A DNA stretch of 5,450 nucleotides from Jiangellaceae bacterium. Lineage in GTDB: Bacteria; Actinomycetota; Actinomycetes; Jiangellales; Jiangellaceae. The position numbers and the translations under genes are program-made. The notes under the pieces are model-generated. The model was given only the letters and a program-made list of their open reading frames with translations. It was not told the origin of the DNA and did not search any database. The stretch lies in the NCBI GenBank assembly GCA_030146385.1, contig JASLBX010000585.1, positions 1 through 5,450 of the forward strand, in the 5' to 3' direction. Below, one piece after another: positions 1 through 5,286 of the stretch. Each line of letters begins with the position of its first letter. Position 1 is the stretch's first letter.

Positions 1-65
1 CGGCACATCACCAGGCGCGCGCTGGTGGTACGGCACCCATATGCCTGCTGAACGTGATCAACCGG
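1..65. repeat. Partial extragenic palindromic element, copy A (cut by window start)
   Basis: Bases 45–65 match the right arm of the complete palindrome at 4659–4679 at 18 of 21 positions, including the identical core GAACGTGATC. Upstream lies an inner hairpin, CACCAG (9–14) with CTGGTG (22–27) and a 7-nt loop. The distance from the inner-hairpin centre to the end of the arm is about 47 nt, against 46 nt in the 4588–4679 copy. This places the missing left arm just outside the window. Spacing and arm sequence together suggest a second member of the same family rather than chance. Its function is unknown; a factor-independent terminator for an upstream gene, or a dispersed palindromic repeat, are both possible. 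It ends 1 nt before the first possible ilvA start. Confidence 0.55.
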
Positions 66-66
66 A

Positions 67-1305
67 ATGCGTGGGACACTCGCGGGCGTGTCTAGTGCAG
101 CGCCGCTCACCCCGGCTGACGTCGCAGCGGCCGGTGAGTTGCTCCGTGACGTCGTCCGCCCAACCCCCCTCGAGATGTCCCGTTGGCTGGCGGCCAAAGT
201 CGGCGGTCCGGCGTACCTGAAATGCGAGCACCTGCAGCGCGCAGGGTCGTTCAAGATCCGGGGAGCGTACGTCCGCATCGCGCGACTCTCACCAGACGAG
301 CGGTCGCGCGGCGTCGTGGCGGCAAGCGCCGGCAACCATGCCCAGGGAGTCGCGCTCGCCGCGCGGATGCTGGGGACGGCGGCCACCGTGTTCATGCCGA
401 ACGGCGCGCCGATCGTCAAGGAGAAGGCCACCCGCGCCTACGGGGCGGACGTCCGCTTCGCCGGCTCGACTGTCGATGAGGCGCTCGCCTCGGCGGAGGA
501 GTTCGCGGAGAAGACCGGCGCGGTCCTGATCCATCCGTTCGACCACGTTGACGTGGTCGCAGGGCAGGGGACCGTCGGTCTGGAGATCGTCGAGCAGTGC
601 CCGGACGTCCGGACGATCGTGGTCGGCACGGGCGGCGGCGGGCTGCTCGCCGGGTTGACGTTAGCCGTCAAGGCCGCCCGGCCGGCGGTCCGAATCGTCG
701 GCGTCCAGGCGGAGCGCGCCGCGGCGTACCCCGACTCGCTCGAGGCCGGCCATCCCATCGCCTTGGAGAAGATGAGCACCATGGCCGACGGCATCGCAGT
801 GGGCCGCCCCGGCGACGTGCCGTTCGGAATCATCCAGAACCAGGTGGACGACATGGTCACGGTCTCGGAGGAGGCCATGTCTGGCGCGCTGGTGATGTTG
901 CTCGAGCGCGCGAAGCAGGTCGTCGAACCGGCCGGCGCGGCGAGCGTCGCCGCCATTCTCGACCATCCCGATCGCTTCGAACCGCCGGTAGTGGCCGTGC
1001 TTTCCGGCGGCAACATCGATCCGCTCCTGCTGCTACGGGTCATCCGACACGGCATGGCCGCGGCCGGGCGGTATCTGTCATTCCGCGTCCGCATTCCGGA
1101 TCAGCCCGGAGCCCTGGCCCGGCTGCTCAGTGAACTCGCCGCGGTCGACGCGAACGTCCTTGACGTCGTGCACGAGCGCACCGGGTCGCGCCTGCACGTG
1201 GACGAGGTCGAGGTGGCGCTACAGGTCGAGACGCGCGGGCCCGAGCACTGCGACCGCGTTCTGGCGAAGCTGCGCACCGCTCACTACCCCGTGACGATCG
1301 GCTAG
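67..1305 (+). CDS. ilvA: Threonine ammonia-lyase (threonine dehydratase), PLP-dependent, single C-terminal ACT domain
   Basis: Deaminates L-threonine to 2-oxobutanoate and ammonia in the cytosol, the entry step of isoleucine synthesis; in this subfamily it may also serve threonine catabolism. The 412-residue protein has a fold-type II PLP core (about 15–330). The Schiff-base lysine is K63 in GSFKIRGA, followed by the SAGNHAQG substrate loop (87–94), the PLP-phosphate loop GTGGGG (187–192) and SGGN (313–316). A true ACT domain fills about 336–412 (DQPGAL at 345–350). The length fits the one-ACT medium form, not the ~330-aa TdcB or ~500-aa two-domain IlvA, and the sequence resembles the Streptomyces enzyme as I remember it. 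The ACT domain suggests allosteric control by amino acids, which is a family inference. An in-frame TGA at 55–57 makes ATG 67 the first possible start. It has no clear ribosome site, and GTG 88 is a real alternative. No convincing terminator follows the stop. Confidence 0.95.
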   Translation: MRGTLAGVSSAAPLTPADVAAAGELLRDVVRPTPLEMSRWLAAKVGGPAYLKCEHLQRAGSFKIRGAYVRIARLSPDERSRGVVAASAGNHAQGVALAARMLGTAATVFMPNGAPIVKEKATRAYGADVRFAGSTVDEALASAEEFAEKTGAVLIHPFDHVDVVAGQGTVGLEIVEQCPDVRTIVVGTGGGGLLAGLTLAVKAARPAVRIVGVQAERAAAYPDSLEAGHPIALEKMSTMADGIAVGRPGDVPFGIIQNQVDDMVTVSEEAMSGALVMLLERAKQVVEPAGAASVAAILDHPDRFEPPVVAVLSGGNIDPLLLLRVIRHGMAAAGRYLSFRVRIPDQPGALARLLSELAAVDANVLDVVHERTGSRLHVDEVEVALQVETRGPEHCDRVLAKLRTAHYPVTIG

Positions 1306-1370
1306 CACCATGATCGGGGTGGCTCCAGTGGGCCGGTGGCACCGCCAAACCCGCCCTTACAGTCATTCTC

Positions 1371-1387
1371 ATCTAGAAATACTAGAT
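1371..1387. promoter_or_regulatory. Inverted repeat upstream of the DUF4097 gene, possible operator
   Basis: ATCTAG (1371–1376) and CTAGAT (1382–1387) are perfect inverted 6-mers separated by AAATA. They lie in an AT-richer island unlike the flanking coding DNA. The repeat sits 7 nt upstream of a good -10-like box, TACAAT (1395–1400), so it would cover the -35 and spacer region of that promoter. This is typical operator placement, but six-base arms can arise by chance. TAGATC from the right arm recurs at 1426–1431. Confidence 0.35.
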
Positions 1388-1394
1388 CAAGTTT

Positions 1395-1400
1395 TACAAT
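1395..1400 (+). promoter_or_regulatory. Candidate -10 box TACAAT for the DUF4097–DUF2089 operon
   Basis: TACAAT matches the housekeeping sigma consensus TATAAT at 5 of 6 positions and occurs in the only AT-rich stretch between ilvA and the next gene. No good -35 box lies 16–18 nt upstream; the inverted repeat at 1371–1387 occupies that place. Initiation near 1407 would give a leader of about 43 nt. Confidence 0.35.
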
Positions 1401-1413
1401 CCAGCAATCCGAC

Positions 1414-1443
1414 TTGACATTTTGGTAGATCGTAGCGTCTCAT
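1414..1443 (+). promoter_or_regulatory. Candidate promoter TTGACA–18 nt–TCTCAT giving a leaderless transcript
   Basis: A consensus -35 box TTGACA (1414–1419) is followed after 18 nt by TCTCAT (1438–1443), a 4-of-6 match to TATAAT that lacks the important second-position A. If the hexamer ends at -7, transcription would begin exactly at the A of ATG 1450, so the mRNA would be leaderless. Leaderless genes are common in actinomycetes. The AAGGG at 1444–1448 is only 1 nt from the ATG, too close for a normal ribosome site, which also favours a leaderless start. Confidence 0.4.
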
Positions 1444-1449
1444 AAGGGC

Positions 1450-2244
1450 ATGCGTACACGACGCCAGATTCTTGAAGACGTCGCCGCCGGCCGGCTCGAT
1501 CCCGGTGAGGCGGCGGCACTGCTCGACGAAGCCGAACCGGCCGAGGCGAACGGCGACCAGTCCAGCGGGACCACGACCGAACGGCCGGCGGCGCCCTCCG
1601 TCCCGGCCATCGACCGCATCGAGGTCCGCGCCACCTCGCGGCGCGTGCGGCTGATCGGTGACCCGTCGGTGCGAGAGTTCGCCGTCGATGGCCCGCACCA
1701 GGTCCGCCGGGAAGGTTCTACTCTGCACATCACCGGCGACACCCAGCCGATGCCGACGGACGACACGTTCGTCCTGATCACCGGCGGCCGGTTCCGCGAG
1801 GCGGCCGAGCGCGTCCAGCGGGGTCTGGGGCAGAACATCGGGCTCACCGTCCGGGTCCGGCCGGACCTCGCGGTCGGGGCCGAAGTGATCGCCGGGTCGC
1901 TGCACATTGAGGGTGTCCGCAAGCTTGATCACGTCCGGACGACCGCGGCATCACTGCGCGTGCAGGACGCAGAGTCGCCGATGGACGTGCTCATACAGGC
2001 CGGCTCCGCCCAGGTGGCGACCCGGCAGACCCGGGGCCGGACCCGCGTCCGGTGCGAGTCGGGCTCGCTCACGCTCAAACTACTAGACGGGACGGACGCC
2101 CGCGTGCGCCACGACGTCCAGCTCGGCAAGTTCGCCATCCAGCCCGAGCAGCGGACTGACCGCGACATCGTCGTCGGCACCGGCGCGGCCGAGATCGACG
2201 TCGAAGTGGTGATGGGTGCGGTCACGGTGGTAACGCCCAAATGA
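1450..2244 (+). CDS. DUF4097-type beta-strand-repeat protein with N-terminal SHOCT-like helical motif
   Basis: A 264-residue protein with no signal peptide and no membrane segment, so probably cytosolic. Residues 7–25 form a short amphipathic helix pair, ILEDVAAGRLDPGEAAALL, of the SHOCT-like type. A polar, Ala/Pro/Thr-rich linker follows (about 28–54). The remainder (about 55–264) is alternating beta strands with repeated R-V-R/V-x-V patterns and G-S/D turns, as in DUF4097 proteins, which are thought to form an elongated beta structure. Relatives with this architecture include YvlB/LiaX of Firmicutes; enterococcal LiaX is linked to envelope stress and antimicrobial-peptide response. That function should not be transferred directly. 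The stop overlaps the start of the next gene (ATGA), implying translational coupling and a shared role. Start choice: ATG 1450 precedes the conserved helix with no earlier sensible start, and the message may be leaderless. The exact molecular function is unknown. Confidence 0.8.
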   Translation: MRTRRQILEDVAAGRLDPGEAAALLDEAEPAEANGDQSSGTTTERPAAPSVPAIDRIEVRATSRRVRLIGDPSVREFAVDGPHQVRREGSTLHITGDTQPMPTDDTFVLITGGRFREAAERVQRGLGQNIGLTVRVRPDLAVGAEVIAGSLHIEGVRKLDHVRTTAASLRVQDAESPMDVLIQAGSAQVATRQTRGRTRVRCESGSLTLKLLDGTDARVRHDVQLGKFAIQPEQRTDRDIVVGTGAAEIDVEVVMGAVTVVTPK

Positions 2245-2651
2245 CCGATCACGAGCACATCCCGCCGGGCGACTGCCCGGTGTGCGGAAACCGGCTCAAC
2301 ATCACGCAGCTGGGCTGCCAGGCCTGCGGAACCGCGCTCACCGGCCTGTTCACCTCGTGCCCGTACTGCTCGCTGGGCGATCAGGACCGGAAAATCCTTC
2401 GCACGTTCCTGGTCTCGCGAGGCAACATGAGAGAGCTCGCCCGGGAACTCGGAGTCAGCTACCCGACGGCGCGGCAGCGGTTCGCCGAGTTGCTGGTTCG
2501 GCTCGGCATCGAGAGCTTTGACGGGGAGGGAAGTGGCGACGACCGCCCCGCCGAATGGGAGGAAACGGGCGACCGCGAGGACGTCCTGCGCCGGCTCGCG
2601 ACCGGCGAGCTCGACCTGAACGAGGCCGAGGCACTGCTGCGTCAACGGTGA
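2241..2651 (+). CDS. DUF2089-type zinc-ribbon / HTH protein, putative DNA-binding regulator
   Basis: The 136-residue protein has three parts. Residues 12–43 form a zinc ribbon with three cysteine pairs (C12-x2-C15, C26-x2-C29, C40-x2-C43). Residues 49–90 are helical and contain a helix-turn-helix pattern, NMRELARELGVSYPTARQRF (62–81). After an acidic linker (about 94–111), the C-terminus (115–133) reads VLRRLATGELDLNEAEALL, a SHOCT-like helix pair resembling residues 7–25 of the upstream protein. This order matches the DUF2089 family. The ribbon plus HTH suggests a transcription regulator, but no binding site has been assigned to it; the palindrome at 2685–2707 just downstream is a natural candidate target. 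ATG 2241 overlaps the preceding stop by 4 nt, with only a weak GGTGG-like sequence upstream, so translation probably depends on the upstream gene. Confidence 0.82.
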   Translation: MTDHEHIPPGDCPVCGNRLNITQLGCQACGTALTGLFTSCPYCSLGDQDRKILRTFLVSRGNMRELARELGVSYPTARQRFAELLVRLGIESFDGEGSGDDRPAEWEETGDREDVLRRLATGELDLNEAEALLRQR

Positions 2652-2682
2652 CGGAGCGGTCTGTCCACCCTCTGCAAACGAC

Positions 2683-2713
2683 TTGAGGCTGACGCAGCGT
2701 CAACCTCTACGCT
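2683..2713 (+). promoter_or_regulatory. Candidate promoter of the ABC exporter operon (TTGAGG–19 nt–TACGCT)
   Basis: TTGAGG (2683–2688) keeps the TTGA half of the -35 consensus. TACGCT (2708–2713) fits the actinobacterial TAnnnT -10 pattern. The 19-nt spacing is long, which is often seen in regulated promoters. Initiation near 2720 would leave a leader of about 30 nt containing the GGGGA ribosome site. The boxes are modest on their own, but their exact fit around the palindrome at 2685–2707 raises the likelihood. Read-through from the upstream DUF2089 gene is also possible, as no intrinsic terminator lies in the 100-bp gap. Confidence 0.4.
2685..2707. promoter_or_regulatory. 23-bp near-perfect palindrome in the exporter promoter, candidate operator
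   Basis: Arms GAGG-C-TGACGC and GCGTCA-A-CCTC are centred on A2696. Ten of eleven symmetric positions are complementary; only C2689/A2703 do not pair. It overlaps the candidate -35 box and ends one base before the -10 box, so a bound dimer would block RNA polymerase. A single central base makes an RNA hairpin of full length impossible without opening the centre, and no U-tract follows, so a DNA operator is more likely than a terminator. The binding protein is unknown; the HTH protein encoded just upstream is the nearest candidate. Confidence 0.55.
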
Positions 2714-2740
2714 TCCGAAGGCCACTTGAAACATTGGATT

Positions 2741-2745
2741 GGGGA
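2741..2745 (+). promoter_or_regulatory. Ribosome-binding site that fixes the DrrA-like start
   Basis: GGGGA lies 6 nt before GTG 2752. It supports that start over the in-frame TTG at 2683, which would add 23 residues unlike the family and overlap the palindrome and promoter boxes. Confidence 0.5.
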
Positions 2746-2751
2746 TCCATC

Positions 2752-3729
2752 GTGAATGCCATCACTGCCGAAGGTCTGGTCAAGACCTTCGGGTCAGGCG
2801 ACAAGGCCGTGCACGCGGTAGCGGGCATCGACCTCGTTGTGCCGAAGGGCCAGGTCGTGGGCTTGCTTGGGCCGAACGGCGCGGGCAAAACCACAACTGT
2901 CCGAATGCTCACGACCCTGCTGCGGCCCGACGCCGGCCGGGCGGTCGTGGCGGGGCACGACGTCGTCGCAGAGCCGCAAGCCGTCCGGGCCAACATCGGC
3001 CTGTCCGGCCAATTCGCCGCCGTCGATGAAAACCTGACCGGCCGCGAGAACCTGTGGCTGTTCGGCCGGCTCTACCAGCTCACGAGCCAGCAGGCGACCA
3101 AGCGTGCGGCGGAACTGCTCGAGCAGTTCGCGCTGACCGACGCGGCTGACCGCCCGGCGAAGACGTACTCCGGCGGTATGCGCCGCCGCCTCGACCTCGC
3201 CGGCAGCCTGATCGTTCACCCCGAGGTGCTGTTCCTGGACGAGCCGACCACGGGCCTCGACCCGAGCAGCCGGCTCGATCTCTGGGACGTCATCCGGGAC
3301 CGGGTCCAGGAAGGGTCGACGATCCTGCTGACGACGCAGTACCTCGAAGAGGCCGACGCTCTAGCCGACCGCATCGTTGTGATCGACAAGGGCGAGATCA
3401 TCGCCGAGGGCACGGCCGATGAGCTCAAGGCACAGGTCGGCGGCGACCGGATCGAGGTCATCGTGCACGAGGGGGCGTCGCTGGCCGACGCCGAGACGAT
3501 CATGCAAAGGGGCAGCGACGGCCAGGCGGTCGTGGACGAGCACATGCGCAAGATCACCGTCCCTACGTCGAACGGCTCGAAGGGCCTGGTGCTCGTTATC
3601 CGCGACCTCGATGACGCCGGCATCGACATTGACGACATCGCGCTGCGGCGGCCGTCGCTCGACGACGTATTCCTGAAGCTGACCGGCCACCGCGCCGAGG
3701 AGATTCCAGAACTGGAGGAAGCCAAGTGA
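2752..3729 (+). CDS. DrrA-family ABC exporter ATP-binding protein
   Basis: A 325-residue cytosolic ATPase that would power export by the membrane protein encoded next. With GTG 2752 as Met1 the motifs are: Walker A GPNGAGKT (40–47), Q-loop Q87, signature SGGMR (140–144), Walker B LFLDEP (160–165) with catalytic E164, and D-loop G-L-D (168–170). At the switch position the motif is TTQYLEEAD with Q196 in place of the usual histidine, a feature of the DrrA/daunorubicin-resistance branch. Beyond about 220 comes the DrrA-type C-terminal extension (to 325), which in DrrA is involved in assembly with DrrB. Length fits the family (roughly 300–330). Family members export drugs, lipids or other hydrophobic compounds; the substrate here cannot be read from sequence. 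The stop overlaps the permease start (GTGA), so the two are translationally coupled. A palindromic promoter upstream suggests repressor control. Confidence 0.9.
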   Translation: MNAITAEGLVKTFGSGDKAVHAVAGIDLVVPKGQVVGLLGPNGAGKTTTVRMLTTLLRPDAGRAVVAGHDVVAEPQAVRANIGLSGQFAAVDENLTGRENLWLFGRLYQLTSQQATKRAAELLEQFALTDAADRPAKTYSGGMRRRLDLAGSLIVHPEVLFLDEPTTGLDPSSRLDLWDVIRDRVQEGSTILLTTQYLEEADALADRIVVIDKGEIIAEGTADELKAQVGGDRIEVIVHEGASLADAETIMQRGSDGQAVVDEHMRKITVPTSNGSKGLVLVIRDLDDAGIDIDDIALRRPSLDDVFLKLTGHRAEEIPELEEAK

Positions 3730-4568
3730 CGACCACCGAGTTGCAGCGTGCGGACGCCGGCTCTGTCCCGACCGGCGGGTTGAGTCAGGCGTTCCGTGAC
3801 ACGATGTCGATCGCCTGGCGCAACGTTCGTGGTGGCCTGCGGGTGCCCGACAACCAGATCTACATGTTCATCCAGCCGATCATGTTCGTCGTGCTGTTTG
3901 CGTATGTGTTCGGCGGGGCGATCCAAGCCCCCGGGGTGAACTATCGCGAGTACCTGATGGCCGGCATCTTCGCCCAGACCATGGCGTTCGCGGTGGCGCC
4001 GGCCAGCGTCGGGCTCTCGGACGACATGCACAAGGGACTGATCGACCGGTTCCGCTCGTTGCCGATGGCGCGGTCCGCGGTGATCGCCGGCCGGGTGGTC
4101 TCTGACCTGGCGAATCAGCTCGTCGTGCTGGTCATCATGATGGTGTGCGGCCTGATCGTCGGCTGGCGGGTGCACAACGGCGCCCTGCCGTTCGTCGGCG
4201 GAGTCCTGCTGTTGCTGGGGTTCGCGTTCGCCATGCTGTGGGTGGGCGCGTTCATCGGGCTGTCGGTCGGTAACCCGCAGGTCGCGGCTTCGGCCGGGCT
4301 GATCTGGCTGTTCCCGGTCGTGTTCATGTCGAACGCGTTCGTGCCTCCCGAGACCATGCCGACCGTGGTGCAGACGATTGCGGAGTGGAACCCGATCAGT
4401 GCGATGGTCGCCGGCGCGCGGGAACTGTTCGGCAATCAGAGCATCATCGAGTCCGAGGCATGGCCGATGCAGAACCCAGTGCCAGCGGCGATCCTCTGGT
4501 GCGCGCTGATCATCGCGATCTTCGCCCCGCTCGCGATCAACAAGTACAAGAAGGCGGCCACCAAGTAG
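3726..4568 (+). CDS. DrrB-type ABC-2 exporter permease
   Basis: A 280-residue integral membrane protein of the ABC-2 type. A polar N-terminal stretch (about 1–40) precedes six predicted membrane segments at about 46–66, 78–98, 125–147, 154–182, 187–207 and 253–272. The cytoplasmic loop after segment 2 contains GLIDRFRSLPMARSAVIAGR (104–123), the conserved ABC-2 loop region that contacts the ATPase. The protein ends in a lysine-rich tail. Two copies would pair with two ATPase subunits to form the exporter. The start is GTG 3726, overlapping the ATPase stop by 4 nt, with a strong GGAGG site at 3714–3718, 7 nt upstream. The substrate is unknown; drug resistance is the known role of DrrAB itself, but many family members move other hydrophobic molecules. 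The 92-bp palindrome begins 19 nt after the stop. Confidence 0.9.
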   Translation: MTTTELQRADAGSVPTGGLSQAFRDTMSIAWRNVRGGLRVPDNQIYMFIQPIMFVVLFAYVFGGAIQAPGVNYREYLMAGIFAQTMAFAVAPASVGLSDDMHKGLIDRFRSLPMARSAVIAGRVVSDLANQLVVLVIMMVCGLIVGWRVHNGALPFVGGVLLLLGFAFAMLWVGAFIGLSVGNPQVAASAGLIWLFPVVFMSNAFVPPETMPTVVQTIAEWNPISAMVAGARELFGNQSIIESEAWPMQNPVPAAILWCALIIAIFAPLAINKYKKAATK

Positions 4569-4587
4569 CCACCACGTCACCCCGGGC

Positions 4588-4679
4588 CCGTTCGATCACG
4601 TTCGGCAGGCGGCCCGACGTACCTACAGGTCTGCATGCCTGTGGCTACGTCGCTAACCCTGCCGAACGTGATCGAACGG
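4588..4679. terminator. 92-bp two-tier extragenic palindrome between convergent genes (copy B), likely bidirectional terminator
   Basis: The outer arms 4588–4609 and 4658–4679 are perfectly complementary over 22 bp. After a 5×5 internal loop, CGACGTA (4615–4621) pairs with TACGTCG (4646–4652). After a 1×1 mismatch, an inner stem includes ACAGG (4625–4629) with CCTGT (4638–4642). The whole would fold into one long hairpin from either strand. It fills the gap between the exporter (+) and greA (−), starting 19 nt and 12 nt from their stops, which suits a bidirectional terminator. However, neither flank has a U-tract, the stem is far longer than usual terminators, and a partial second copy at 1–65 shares the arm. 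It may therefore be a dispersed palindromic repeat that also ends transcription. Confidence 0.8.
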
Positions 4680-4691
4680 CAAAGGGGTAAA

Positions 4692-5189
4692 TCAGGCGCC
4701 GTAGGGCTTCGTGCTGACGATCTCGACCTTGACCGTGGCCCCGGTCGGAGTCTCGTAGGAGACGGTGTCGCCGACCCGCTTGCCGTTGATGGCCTGACCC
4801 AGGGGCGACTGCGGCGAGTAGACCTCGATGTCAACCGTCTCGTCGAGGGCGAGCAGCTCACGCGAGCCGAGCAGGAACGTCTCGGTCTCGTCGTCACCCG
4901 CGAACCGGATCTCGACCGTCATGCCGGGCTCGACGACACCGTCGTCCGGCGGAGCCTCGCCGACCTTCGCCCGCTGCAGCAGCTGCTGCAGCTGGCGGAT
5001 GCGAGCCTCCTGATGCCCCTGCTGCTCCTTCGCCGCGTGGTACCCGCCGTTCTCAGACAGGTCACCCTCGGCTCGCGCCGCTTCGATCCGCTTGGCGACC
5101 TCGGTGCGAGCGGGGCCCATCAGGTGGTCGAGTTCGGCGCGAAGGCGGTCGTGCGCCTCTTGGGTCAGCCAGGCGACGTTCTCGGTCAC
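4692..5189 (-). CDS. greA: Transcription elongation factor GreA
   Basis: Binds the RNA polymerase secondary channel and stimulates cleavage of backtracked RNA, rescuing stalled elongation complexes. The 165-residue protein matches GreA in length. It has an N-terminal antiparallel coiled coil (about 1–80) whose tip carries the acidic residues D43 and E46 in GDLSENGGYHAAK, equivalent to the Mg-coordinating pair of E. coli GreA. The C-terminal FKBP-like domain (about 85–165) contains the signature SPQSPLG at 125–131. The start is GTG 5189: AAGGAG (5198–5203) lies 8 nt upstream, and translation then begins V-T-E-N-V-A-W-L-T-Q-E, as in actinobacterial GreA. A longer in-frame GTG at 5228 lies inside the leader hairpin and lacks a ribosome site. 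Upstream on the same strand is a DUF4307-like gene, 136 nt away. The gene converges on the exporter, with the 92-bp palindrome between. Confidence 0.96.
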   Translation of the reverse strand: MTENVAWLTQEAHDRLRAELDHLMGPARTEVAKRIEAARAEGDLSENGGYHAAKEQQGHQEARIRQLQQLLQRAKVGEAPPDDGVVEPGMTVEIRFAGDDETETFLLGSRELLALDETVDIEVYSPQSPLGQAINGKRVGDTVSYETPTGATVKVEIVSTKPYGA

Positions 5190-5197
5190 GGCATCTG

Positions 5198-5203
5198 CTC
5201 CTT
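5198..5203 (-). promoter_or_regulatory. greA ribosome-binding site
   Basis: AAGGAG on the minus strand, 8 nt before GTG 5189, is a near-consensus Shine-Dalgarno sequence and decides the greA start. An out-of-frame ATG at 5194 between the site and the GTG opens only a two-codon frame (ATG CCG TGA) overlapping the greA start, probably by chance. Confidence 0.75.
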
Positions 5204-5220
5204 GGCTTGTCGTATTTCGC

Positions 5221-5242
5221 GAGCGCACTCAAAGGTGCGCTC
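5221..5242 (-). promoter_or_regulatory. Perfect 8-bp hairpin in the greA leader
   Basis: GAGCGCAC (5221–5228) and GTGCGCTC (5235–5242) are perfectly complementary, with a 6-nt loop. On the greA transcript the stem would end 17 nt before the ribosome site. No U-run follows, so it is not a classical terminator. It may be a leader structure affecting greA expression, a pause site, or at DNA level an operator. E. coli greA is known to have an attenuated leader; similarity here is only positional. Confidence 0.5.
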
Positions 5243-5286
5243 ATCCACCGGACTCACGCCCGGATCGGTGCATGGGTGAAACAATT

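Noticed and set aside
1321..1334. Small hairpin GGCTC/GGGCC after ilvA as a terminator
   Set aside because: Only five pairs including a G-U, and no U-tract follows. It cannot be told from chance in GC-rich sequence.
2683..2751. Longer start (TTG 2683) for the DrrA-like ATPase
   Set aside because: The extra 23 residues are Arg-rich and unlike the family, and they overlap the palindrome and promoter boxes. GTG 2752 has a nearby GGGGA and yields the usual N-terminus.
3216..4580. 454-codon minus-strand open frame opposite the exporter genes
   Set aside because: Its product is His/Asp/Arg-rich with no recognisable domain, and it lies antisense to two well-supported genes with strong motifs. It is an artefact of G/C third-position bias.
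4588..4679. Mirror-image open frames on both strands reading similar peptides (RSITFGR...PAERDRT)
   Set aside because: The similarity of the two peptides follows automatically from the palindrome; there is no independent sign of coding.
5190..5228. Longer greA start (GTG 5228)
   Set aside because: It lies in the hairpin stem with no ribosome site, and the added 13 residues are absent from known GreA proteins.
4635..5279. 214-codon plus-strand open frame across greA
   Set aside because: Antisense to greA, beginning inside the palindrome; low-complexity Leu/Arg/Asp composition and no family resemblance.
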